NCBI RefSeq assembly: GCF_018199995.1
Contig: NZ_CP073579.1
Span: 1,364,001 to 1,428,000, forward strand
Direction: 5' to 3'
Source: Photobacterium sp. GJ3
GTDB taxonomy: Bacteria; Pseudomonadota; Gammaproteobacteria; Enterobacterales; Vibrionaceae
DNA: 64,000 nt
The notes beneath the pieces are model-generated. The model had not been told where the DNA came from, searched no databases, and saw only the letters and a list, made by a program, of their open reading frames with translations. Made by a program: the position numbers and the translations under genes. Shown here in pieces: positions 55,836 through 64,000 of this stretch (position 1 is its first letter; each line of letters begins with the position of its first letter).

Positions 55836-56222
55836 TCACGCGCTCGGGCCACCATAACCCGCGCGTACAGCCTGTTCGCCAAGCCAGGTCGCATGGGCTT
55901 CCAGGGCCGGGTCATCATTCACAGCCACACCATTCACCTGCATGGTAGGCTGAACCATTCCCTTCGCTTGCTGAATAATATGTCCCAATTCATGAGGCAG
56001 GTGATGTTCCTGCCCCGGGGCCAGATAAATATTCCAGCCCTGAGCATAAGCATGGGCTTGTAACTGACTGGGTTTATCCGAGTGATAAAACACACGGACT
56101 TGTTCCAGATTGATGCCGGTTATTTTTTCCATCCCGCGCCTAAGTCGCGCGGGTAATGGGTAAACGTAGCCCGACGTCCTTTTTTGGGAATCAAATTTTC
56201 CTGGAATCGATTGGGAGAACAT
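55836..56222 (-). CDS. DUF4157 (eCIS core) domain protein
   Basis: The 128-residue protein is almost entirely the DUF4157 domain: PLPARLRRGMEKITGINLEQ, VRVFYHSDKPSQLQAHAYAQ, GWNIYLAPGQEHHLPHELGH, IIQQAKGMVQPTMQVNGVAV and NDDPALEAHATWLGEQA. The HELGH box fits a zinc-metallopeptidase-like site. In other bacteria the domain is usually the N-terminal part of larger toxins linked to contractile injection systems; here it stands alone. ATG 56222 follows AAGGAA. It is the first gene of the minus block and faces the PatG-like genes across a 213-bp bidirectional promoter region. Confidence 0.9.
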   Translation of the reverse strand: MFSQSIPGKFDSQKRTSGYVYPLPARLRRGMEKITGINLEQVRVFYHSDKPSQLQAHAYAQGWNIYLAPGQEHHLPHELGHIIQQAKGMVQPTMQVNGVAVNDDPALEAHATWLGEQAVRAGYGGPSA

Positions 56223-56435
56223 TGCCACTGCTTCCTTCATTGATTGTCGGCACTGAATTGAATGTAGTTTTCTCTGGTTGTAAAAACCCGGACATTCGGC
56301 GGTATTATTCAGCCGGAATTATCAATGCATTCACCTTCCTGACTTTCACTTAAAAATAACGGGATTCCCCCGAATGTTTCGCCCGGATCAGTTTTATGCT
56401 GAAAAGACACCCGCCACTTCAGAAAGGAATATCCA

Positions 56436-57462
56436 ATGTCTGCAACCGAACATCTTCAATCTCAGCAAGCGGATCCATCCGAAACCCAACATCCGGCACA
56501 TCCTGAAATACCTCAGACAGCGCCGGGAACAGCACCACAACCGCCATTGCAGCGCGCAGAAGTTGACACGGCTCCCCCCCTCCGGAAGTGCCCTCACCAA
56601 AGTTCGAACCCGTTTATGTGGCCGGGAAATTACAGGTCGAATTTCCAAACAAGGGCTGGAAAAAGAATGTGAAGCGGCCGCTCAGGAAATATCAGCCAAA
56701 GAAAATCGCAACGTCGCCCCCTATCAATACGGCACGATTTTTGGCTATATCGACAAGCAACCGGGCTCGGAACAGCGCACCAAGCCCTACCGTTATCTGG
56801 CAGAAAATGTGAACTGGATTCTGACTGTGGATGAACAGGAAGCCTATATCATTCAACCGCACAGTATTGTCGAACTGAATGAATTTATTAGCTATCTGCG
56901 CAAACTTGAGCAAGAGCAGGCCGATCAATCCACAGAATTACTCTGTGTCATCGTTGGCGTGCAAGAGGCATCGAGATCTGTAGATGCGGGAGAAGAAATC
57001 TGGCTGCCTGTGGTCCAGTGCAACCATATTTTTGATTTTGACCCGAATCCTGCCGTCATTTTGCGAAAACTGGGCCAGAGCGGAGAGAACACCACCACTA
57101 CAGCCATCGCGAATCTGCTGAATTTGCTTCGAGTCCGCCAGAATCTCGGCGCCAGTGATTTTGAACGGGCACAGAACTTTCTGGCCTTCCGCTATCCGGA
57201 TATTTATGAAACCCGGACCTCCGGAATGCTGGTGTCTGGCGAAGGCAACCACAACGTTCAAAAAGATACCGAAGCATTTCTGCTCAGTATTGAAACACAA
57301 TACTCACCCAGCGCAGCGGAAACCACCCTTGTGGATGTGATCTTCAACTATCAGCGCACCATCAGTGGCAGACAATTCAGTTACTTTGCATCCGTCGATG
57401 TATCCAGCCTGTATCCCTTTCTGCAATCACCCCTGAGTGATTACATTCCCACGCATGGTTGA
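56436..57462 (+). pseudogene. PatG C-terminal-domain-like protein 1, two frameshifts
   Basis: From ATG 56436 (AAAGGAATATCC upstream) an N-terminal Pro/Gln/His-rich linker of about 50 residues leads into a domain with PVYVAGKLQVEFPNKGLEKE, YLAENVNWILTVDEQEAYI, ELLCVIVGVQEASRSVDA, SDFERAQNFLAFRYPDIYE, LVDVIFNYQRTI and SVDVSSLYPFLQSPL. This order of motifs resembles the C-terminal non-protease region of PatG-type cyanobactin maturation proteins. No subtilase domain is present. Restoring one C to the run at 56574-56580 and one G to 56653-56655 gives a 342-residue frame. The stop lies 11 bases before the next gene. Function unknown. Confidence 0.72.
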
Positions 57463-57473
57463 GGAGACATTCT

Positions 57474-58447
57474 ATGCTGAGCACCCACTTCACTCCCTTG
57501 CCAAGCATCGCTGCGAATGCTTTTCCCATGCCGGTCCAGCGCACCACTGGAGATCTCCCATTCACGGTCGAAGCATTAGCGACTGATGTTTATGCCGTTG
57601 GCAAACTGATGGCCCAATGGCCCGACAAAAGTATTGAACGGGAATTTCGTTGCGCTTATGCCGTGATTGAACAGTACGGCAGCAGCGGAGACATGCAAGC
57701 GTACCGCACCCAGTTTGCTCCCTTCTGGCCCGATTGTCTGCCCAAACAGCCTGCGCCCATGTCGGTACAACAGGCGCAGGCCAAGGCCCTGCACATCATC
57801 AATACGGTGCTGGCTTCCCGCTATTACCGCTATCTGGCCAAAATGCTGGAATGGCAGTTGCAGGATATCTACGGCAATCCGATGTACCGTTTAGTGCCCA
57901 GTGAATACAACATGCAGATGCTGATCGACACCCTGGCCCGCAGTGAACAAAATAAGGACAGCGAGCGAGACACAGTCAATACATTGATTGTGGGCCCATT
58001 GCTCCCGGATTCGGGGATCTCAGCCTGTTACGCATCAACAAATTTCATGACGTCAACGCCCGTGCCATGGCGCGCCAGGGTTCCGGGCGACCGAACTCCG
58101 GCGCTGATGACGGCTTGGTTCAGATGATTGAATCCTACCTGCTGCTGGCCCGATGTACCGGTATGACGGATGAAGCCAGAGCCCTGAATTATCTGCTTTG
58201 CTATGGTGAAACCTTCTACCGGAAACTGTACCGGCAACGCAGCCAGAGCTACAGTCAGCTGATTCACCTGATCAGTATTGATGCCAACATCCAGTATGTG
58301 GGCGAAAGGATACTGGTCAGTGTGATCTTTCACTATCAGGACAGCAAAACCAGTGCTGTGGAGTCCTGGGCGTCCACGATTGATGTCACGGACGAATTTC
58401 CATTCACGGTGAATCCGTTCGAACCTTATGTGGCCGTGTTCTCCTGA
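57474..58447 (+). pseudogene. PatG C-terminal-domain-like protein 2, one frameshift
   Basis: Paralogue of the preceding gene. ATG 57474 has GAGGAG seven bases upstream. The segments DVYAVGKLMAQWPDKSIERE, YRYLAKMLEWQLQDIYGNPM, NTLIVGPLLPDSG, DEARALNYLLCYGETFYRKL, LVSVIFHYQDSKTSAVE and STIDVTDEFPFTVNPFEPYV match the first protein in order. One G added to the run at 58013-58016 joins two frames into 324 residues and restores DSGDLSLLRINKFHDVNARA. It lacks a protease domain. Tandem divergent paralogues suggest a hetero-oligomer. Confidence 0.72.
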
Positions 58448-58638
58448 TGTCACCCCGTTGTCCCGGCCGTTCAGGTGATCGCCTCATCACCTGGACGATG
58501 CCGGATTTCACGACATCTTGCCCCTGAGTTGCCCCCACTTTCATCATACCGCCTGTAAACCGCCGCGGTTTGAACGATTCTTCCGGCTCAGATTCCCGCA
58601 CGATAAACACTCTGTACCTGATTAGAGTGAGTCACGTT

Positions 58639-61143
58639 ATGAGCAATCCATCGGAACTTGGCCATCTGCTCAGCAGACAGGTCACCACATCCTACCAACA
58701 ACTGTTTCCCTATCTGAACATCGCCCCCGTGCCCGCAGTCAGCCCTTTCTACCTCGATAATTCTTTCTTTACGGTGCCGTCCATTGTGACCGCCACTCAG
58801 GACTATCAAACGCTGGCGAGCCTGAAAACACAGGGCGAGCGCATCGCGATGGAGCAATGGGCGGCCAGCTATATTTCAGACACCCCTTTCACGCCGCCAT
58901 CAGAGGTGGCACAGCCTGTGACTGACAGCACAACCCAAGCGGCATCTTACATCAGCCATCCGCGCGAGTTGCCGCCGCTGTTTCGTCTGATTGCCGAATC
59001 GCAGATCGATGCGCATGCATCCCCGTCTGATATCCAGAGCTTCATCGAATCCAACCCGGCGTTGATGACGCAACTCGATCAGGCCAGTATTTCCGTCTGG
59101 TTCAGCGTGATCGCACTGAACATTCAGACCGACTATGAGCTCGCCTGGCTTGATTTTTTAATCGCCCTCTTACGAAAAACCCATGTGATCCAGCGAGCGG
59201 CACAACAACTTCAGAAACACGAGGAAATCAGCGATGACCTGCTTGAATTATGGTGGCAAGCCAGCCTGAATCTGCCCGTCGCCATTTTTCCGCTGCCTCC
59301 CGTCAACCAGCCCACCGACACCCCGTCCTCCAGTGCCCGATACTATGCGTTGGGCACGCTGCATATGCTCCAGTACAAACTGTCGGGCTACAGCTTGGGT
59401 GAACTCCAGAAAGTCGAAACCGTCCTGCAAGGGGAAACCCGGGAGCGGCGTTCCCGGCAGAGACGCTTTGACAGGACCCAGAATCAGCAGCAAACGAATT
59501 CCCGGCAGGATCAGGGAACAACACAACAGCGATGGGATAAAGAACTCAGCAACTATGTGGCACAGGTTCTGGCAGAAAGAACCCAGACCACCAGCTTTCA
59601 GGATTATCAGACCAATTATTCCGGCGCGGCTCCCAACGCAACCACCACGGGCGGCTGGACCATTGTCGAAAGCCCTACGGGTGACGAAGCAAGCAACCAG
59701 CAGCAATTCATCAGAAAAGTGTTAGAAGAAGCGCAGGCAAAAGCGAGTCAGGCTGTCGATGAAATGCGGCAGAATCGCGGAGAGCAGGAGCTGGAACAGA
59801 CTGAAATCAACCGATTTCAAAATCATTCTGACAGCGCAGTAAACGGGTTTTACTACTGGCTGAACAAAAAATATGAAGTGGTCGCTTCGGACAGCCAGAA
59901 ACGACTGCTCATTGAAATTGACTGTCCGATGCTGGCCAGCGACATCGATATCCTTGCCGAGTTACAGACCTTACTGAATTTTCAGAAACCCCAAACGCTC
60001 GCTCAGTTGGGAATTTCGTCTTATACCGACATCAGCGACAATCTCAGCGAGCCCAGCAGCTATCTCAACCTGGCTGCGCAATATCAGATCCCGGAGGTGC
60101 CGCCGCCGCCCGTATCGCCATATGCAGTTTCGGCCAGCCTGAAGAGCACGCAAGCTGTGTCTTCGCTCAATCTTGCGCTACCGCCGGGCTATCTCCTGCA
60201 GCGTGTGTCCGTCTCTCTTCAGTCGGCAGTGGCTCAGTCTTATGCGATCACAGTCGCGGATCAGAGCCAGCAAATCACGCCGGACACCACACAGCCTGTC
60301 ACCTTCGACTTCTCTGCCGCGCAAGGGAGCGCTCCAACCACTTCCGACACTCAGTCCACAACACCCGCGCCTAGCAGCGAATTCAACGTTGCTGTCATCG
60401 CGATTCCCCCGCAGCCACAGGACGCGTCCACCCCCTCAGAGAACCTGAGTTATACCGTGAGCGTGGTGGCGACGCTGGTTTGTACGGAAGCGCATTTCAG
60501 CCAATGGCAATACGACGTTTATCAATTACTCAACCGCGGCTACCACACGCAATTTTCGGACTATCTGAGCCAGCTCAGCGAGATCCAGCACTGGCTCGAC
60601 AAGCACTGCACCCCCAAAACGTTTGCCCTGTTGAAGCTGTATCTGATCCGACAAGGCATGCAGGCGTTATATCTGCAGGCGATGTCCCATGTCCAGTCTG
60701 ATCCCAGTTACCCGCAAGAGAAACTGCCCTTCTATCAGTATGCGGAAGAGGCGTTAGACTGGGATCATCTCAATCTCAGAATCATCACCACGCGGGCGGA
60801 CGATCAGTCCCGAATGATGTCTCAGCTCCTGTCGAATTTAGATCTGCACCTGTATCTTCAGAACATGCTGGTTGCGGACCGGGTGAAATTACTCTTGCCG
60901 GTCAAAGTCGATTATGTGCTGCGGTTTCTCTACTTTCTCGACACGGGCAAAATCTGGCATGGAGAGGAGACTCTGACGCCCATCAATGCACCATCGCTAG
61001 CGATTGTCAGTGATTATAAGAAGCTGCTCCGGATGCCTGACGAGCGTCAGCAAACCGAGACCTGGACGATGACACTGCCAACCGCAATGGCCGTGCTTTC
61101 TGATGATGATTTACGGGATATCGGAGGTCATCTCGATGAATAA
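58639..61143 (+). CDS. large unknown protein (834 residues) between PatG-like and tail-collar genes
   Basis: No family recognised. N-terminal about 240 residues are mixed helix (SNPSELGHLLSRQVTTSYQQ onward). Residues about 260-400 are very rich in Gln, Arg and Glu and should form a flexible or coiled-coil region. Residues about 470-610 are Pro/Ser/Thr/Val-rich and beta-like (PPGYLLQRVSVSLQSAVAQS, ITVADQSQQITPDTTQPVTF). The C-terminal 200 residues are helical with aromatic pairs (WQYDVYQLLNRGYHTQFSDY). No signal peptide or membrane segment is seen. The ATG at 58639 is chosen; GAGTGAG lies upstream. It overlaps the tail-collar gene by eight bases, indicating co-production. It could be a structural or scaffold component. 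Confidence 0.8.
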   Translation: MSNPSELGHLLSRQVTTSYQQLFPYLNIAPVPAVSPFYLDNSFFTVPSIVTATQDYQTLASLKTQGERIAMEQWAASYISDTPFTPPSEVAQPVTDSTTQAASYISHPRELPPLFRLIAESQIDAHASPSDIQSFIESNPALMTQLDQASISVWFSVIALNIQTDYELAWLDFLIALLRKTHVIQRAAQQLQKHEEISDDLLELWWQASLNLPVAIFPLPPVNQPTDTPSSSARYYALGTLHMLQYKLSGYSLGELQKVETVLQGETRERRSRQRRFDRTQNQQQTNSRQDQGTTQQRWDKELSNYVAQVLAERTQTTSFQDYQTNYSGAAPNATTTGGWTIVESPTGDEASNQQQFIRKVLEEAQAKASQAVDEMRQNRGEQELEQTEINRFQNHSDSAVNGFYYWLNKKYEVVASDSQKRLLIEIDCPMLASDIDILAELQTLLNFQKPQTLAQLGISSYTDISDNLSEPSSYLNLAAQYQIPEVPPPPVSPYAVSASLKSTQAVSSLNLALPPGYLLQRVSVSLQSAVAQSYAITVADQSQQITPDTTQPVTFDFSAAQGSAPTTSDTQSTTPAPSSEFNVAVIAIPPQPQDASTPSENLSYTVSVVATLVCTEAHFSQWQYDVYQLLNRGYHTQFSDYLSQLSEIQHWLDKHCTPKTFALLKLYLIRQGMQALYLQAMSHVQSDPSYPQEKLPFYQYAEEALDWDHLNLRIITTRADDQSRMMSQLLSNLDLHLYLQNMLVADRVKLLLPVKVDYVLRFLYFLDTGKIWHGEETLTPINAPSLAIVSDYKKLLRMPDERQQTETWTMTLPTAMAVLSDDDLRDIGGHLDE

Positions 61144-61786
61144 AATGCCGCAATCGATTCAGACCAGTGCCTCAGCACAACCCACTCCGCTCCGTGGCCT
61201 GATTGCGCCCGAGCCCCCCACGCATCCTTCACCGGGACAACTGACAACCCTGGGCATGCCGGTCGGCTCAGTGATTGCCTTTGCCGGTGAAATCAGCCAG
61301 CAGCCCGGTCCGCATCGGACAAATCTGATGATGTTTGACTGGCTGCTGTGCGATGGCGCTTTGGTGAACATCGCGCAGTACCCGGAATTATTCGGCGCTT
61401 TAGGCGTCCGCTATGGCGGGAACGAATCGCAGGGGCAATTTCAGTTGCCGGATTACCAGGGCACGTTCTTACGCGGGGTCGACAGCCAGAACAAACAGCC
61501 TGGCAGCACAGAAAACCGGACCGCACCAGCAGGAGGAAACGCCAGCGAGGTCGGCTCCACGCAGGATTACGCCATGCGCGAACACCAGCACAATTATCAG
61601 TTCCGGCAAACAGGCACGGCGACGCCAACCGATCCGCCGACCGCCTTTACACTGAGCGCCACCACGCTGGCAAAACAAACCACAGATCACCCTGATGTGG
61701 CTGCCGTCAACGTCAGTTCGAATGAAACCCGCCCCGTGAACACCTTTGTCTATTGGCTGATCAAAGCCAGGCCAGACCGACATTAA
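61136..61786 (+). CDS. phage-tail-collar-domain protein
   Basis: Protein of 216 residues. After a 50-residue Pro/Ser/Thr-rich N-terminus it has the tail-collar fold: LGMPVGSVIAFAGE, DWLLCDGALVNIAQYPELF, GALGVRYGG and GQFQLPDYQGTFLRGVD. The C-terminus has a histidine-rich REHQHNYQF segment and NTFVYWLIKA, as in microcystin-dependent (MdpB-like) and tail-fibre proteins. ATG 61136 has GGAGG eight bases upstream, inside the end of the previous gene. In phages and contractile systems such proteins form receptor-binding fibres; here there is no phage module. Confidence 0.9.
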   Translation: MNKMPQSIQTSASAQPTPLRGLIAPEPPTHPSPGQLTTLGMPVGSVIAFAGEISQQPGPHRTNLMMFDWLLCDGALVNIAQYPELFGALGVRYGGNESQGQFQLPDYQGTFLRGVDSQNKQPGSTENRTAPAGGNASEVGSTQDYAMREHQHNYQFRQTGTATPTDPPTAFTLSATTLAKQTTDHPDVAAVNVSSNETRPVNTFVYWLIKARPDRH

Positions 61787-61836
61787 CCCAGCGCGCCCTG
61801 TGCCAGCAGGGCGTTTCCTCAACCGGCAACACTCAA

Positions 61837-64000
61837 TTTCGTCATTTCCTCGCAGGCGGGAACGACACAGGTTTGGCATGAGTGGTAGAAAACGGAATCG
61901 TGACTCAAACTTCATATAATTCATACAATTACCGTCATTCCCGCGCAGGCGGGAATCCATAAAGCACCGGGTTAACAGCACACAAAAATCATCATGGAAC
62001 AGATAAAATCTCAACGTGGTTTAGGCCATTCTGTCGAATCACTCACAGCACCCGGACGAGGCTTCAGCGCATCAACGTCACTGGGTTCCCGCCTGCGCGG
62101 GAACGACAAACTTCATACAATTCATACAATTACCGTCATTCCCGTGCAGGCGGGAATCCATAGAGCGCTGGGTTAAAAGCACGCGAGCATCAGAATTGAA
62201 CAAATAAACTCACAACAAGGTTCCACCATGCTTCGGGATCATTCTCAAGTGGGTACAGCGCCTAAACGAGGCTCCGTCGCATCAACGTCACTGGGTTCCC
62301 GCCTTCGCGGGAACGACACAGGTTTGGCATGAGTGGTAGAAAACGGAATCGTGACTCAAACTTCATACAATTCATGCAATTACCGTCATTCCCGCGCAGG
62401 CGGGAATCCATAAAGCACCGGGTTAAAAGCACGCGAGCATCAGTATTGAACAGATAAAATCTCAACGTGGTTCAAGCCATTCTGTCGAATCGTTCACAGC
62501 GCCTAAACGAGGCTCCGGTGCATTCACGTCGCTGGGTTCCCGCCTGCGCGGGAACGACACAGGTTTGGCATGAGTGGTAGAAAACGAAATCGTTACTCAA
62601 ACTTCACATAATTCATACAATTACCGTCATTCCCGCGCAGGCGGGAATCCATAGAGCGCTGGGTTAACAGCACGCGAGCATCAGAATTGAACAAATCAAC
62701 TCACAACAAGGGTCCGCCATGCTTCAGGATCATTCTCAAGTGAATACAGCGCCTGAACGAGGCTCCGTCGCATCAACGTCACTGGGTTCCCGCCTTCGCG
62801 GGAACGACAAAATTCATACAATTACCGTCATTCCCGCGCAGGCGGGAATCCATAAAGCACCGGGTTAACAGCACACAAAAATCATCATGGAACAGATAAA
62901 ATCTCAACGTGGTTTAGGCCATTCTGTCGAATCGTTCACAGCACCCGGACGAGGCTTCAGCGCATTAACGTCACTGGGTTCCCGCCTGCGCGGGAACGAC
63001 ACAGGTTTGGCATGAGTGGTAGAAAACTGAATCGTGACTAAAAACTCATATAATTCATACAATTACCGTCATTCCCGCGCAGGCGGGAATCCATAAAGCA
63101 CCGGGTTAACAGCACACAAAAATCATCATGGAACAGATAAAATCTCAACGTGGTTTAGGCCATTCTGTCGAATCGTTCACAGCACCCGGACGAGGCTTCA
63201 GCGCATTAACGTCACTGGGTTCCCGCCTTCGCGGGAACGACAAACTTCATATAATTCATGCAATTACCGTCATTCCCGCGCAGGCGAGAATCCATAAATC
63301 GCCGGGTTAAAATCACGCGAGCATCAGAATTGAACAAATAAACTCACAACAAGGTTCCGCCATGCTTCGGGATCATTCTCAAGTGAGTACAGCGCCTAAA
63401 CGAGGCTCCGGCGCATGAACGTCACTGGGTTCCCGCCTTCGCGGGAACGACACAGGTTTGGCATGAGTGGTAGAAAACGAAATCGTAACTCAAACTTCAT
63501 ACAATTCATGCAATTACCGTCATTGCCGCGCAGGCGGGAATCCATAAAGCGCCGGGCTACAAACACACAAAAATCATCATGGAACAGATAAAATCTCAAC
63601 GTGGTTTAGGCCATTCTGTCGAATCACTCACAGCACCCGGACGAGGCTTCAGCGCATCAACGTCACTGGGTTCCCGCCTTCGCGGGAACGACGAATGACT
63701 TTAAATTCAACCACTTACCGTCATTCCCGTGCAGGCGGGAATCCATAAAGCACCGGGCTACAAACACACAAAAATCATCATGGAACAGATCAAATCTCAA
63801 CATGGTTTAGGCCATTCTGTCGAATTGTTCACAGCGCCTGAACGAGGCTCCGGTGCATGAACGTCACTGGGTTCCCGCCTGCGCGGGAACGACACAGGTT
63901 TGGCATGAGTGGTAGAAAACGGAATCGTGACTCAAACTTCATATAATTCATATAATTCATGTAATTACCGTCATTCCCGCGCAGGCGGGAATCCATAAAG
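61837..64000. repeat. array of REP-like palindrome pairs, ten copies, continuing beyond the window
   Basis: ACCGTCATTCCCGCGCAGGC or close variants occur at 61931, 62132, 62382, 62623, 62824, 63065, 63266, 63516, 63717 and 63967, spaced 201, 250, 241, 201, 241, 201, 250, 201 and 250 bp. Each is followed about 140-180 bp later by an inverted partner (TTCCCGCC..GCGGGAAC). Two interior types alternate, one with ATCATCATGGAACAGATAAA and one with CAAATAAACTCACAACAAGG, so the array looks like amplified dimers. No gene is supported in it. The palindromes are cousins of those in the array at 594-2791. Confidence 0.93.

Noticed and set aside
53080..61786. Complete contractile injection system or prophage
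   Set aside because: Only ATPase, DUF4157 and collar components are present; no sheath, tube, spike, baseplate, portal, terminase or integrase gene was found.
61994..63310. Repeated short frames starting MEQIKSQ in the right-hand array
   Set aside because: They are translations of the repeat interior, truncated by palindromes, with no ribosome site.

Overview
The window looks like chromosome of a marine gamma-proteobacterium, most likely Vibrionaceae of the Photobacterium/Grimontia type. The reasons are a NorR-Hcp-Hcr block, a BCCT choline transporter, a YjfI-YjfM type operon and a complete nitrate-assimilation locus. The genus is an inference; no rRNA or tRNA lies here to settle it.

Layout. 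0-2.8 kb: the tail of one gene, then a 14-copy, 157-bp tandem array. 2.9-16 kb, minus strand: a chemoreceptor with a small MITE-like element at its promoter, then nitrate assimilation. In transcription order this is nasA (nitrate reductase), cobA (siroheme), an ANTAR regulator, then nrtA-nrtB-nrtD (nitrate ABC uptake) and nirB-nirD (nitrite reductase). nasA has a sigma54-type promoter. The nrtA leader carries two hexaloop hairpins, the second overlapping a terminator, which is the ANTAR antitermination layout. 16-22 kb: an EamA exporter with a divergent LysR gene, a PEP-CTERM vWA protein, a large lipoprotein and an unknown membrane-anchored protein. 22.6-26.5 kb: a yjfI-yjfJ-K+ channel-yjfK-yjfL-yjfM operon. 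27.5-34.3 kb: BCCT transporter, norR, then hcp-hcr with a sigma54 promoter and a palindromic operator. 34-44 kb: mixed metabolism, a secreted depolymerase, a PliG-like lysozyme inhibitor, an ISAs1-type insertion with a 10-bp target duplication inside a decayed hydrolase, an AA10 LPMO-like gene without signal peptide, and an Omp85-type outer-membrane protein. 44.6-48.2 kb: a TPP-dependent 2-keto-acid decarboxylase next to an L-amino-acid-oxidase-like flavoenzyme, plausibly one pathway from amino acid to keto acid to aldehyde. 48.3-53 kb: peptide deformylase, a ~140-bp repeat array, a GNAT gene with an internal TGA, an LD-carboxypeptidase, and a WYL regulator with a VOC protein. 53-61.8 kb: the most unusual region, two divergent blocks. 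The minus block has an AAA+ ATPase, two unknown small proteins and a DUF4157 protein. The plus block has two tandem proteins resembling the C-terminal region of PatG (no protease domain), an 834-residue unknown protein and a phage-tail-collar protein. DUF4157 and AAA+ genes are typical companions of extracellular contractile injection systems, but no sheath, tube or baseplate gene is present here. 61.8-64 kb: a third palindromic repeat array that runs off the window.

Caution. At least seven reading-frame breaks (nasA, the PliG-like gene, the LPMO-like gene, the TPP decarboxylase and both PatG-like genes) are each repaired by adding one base to a short run of G or C. A systematic homopolymer undercall in the assembly is at least as likely as real decay.
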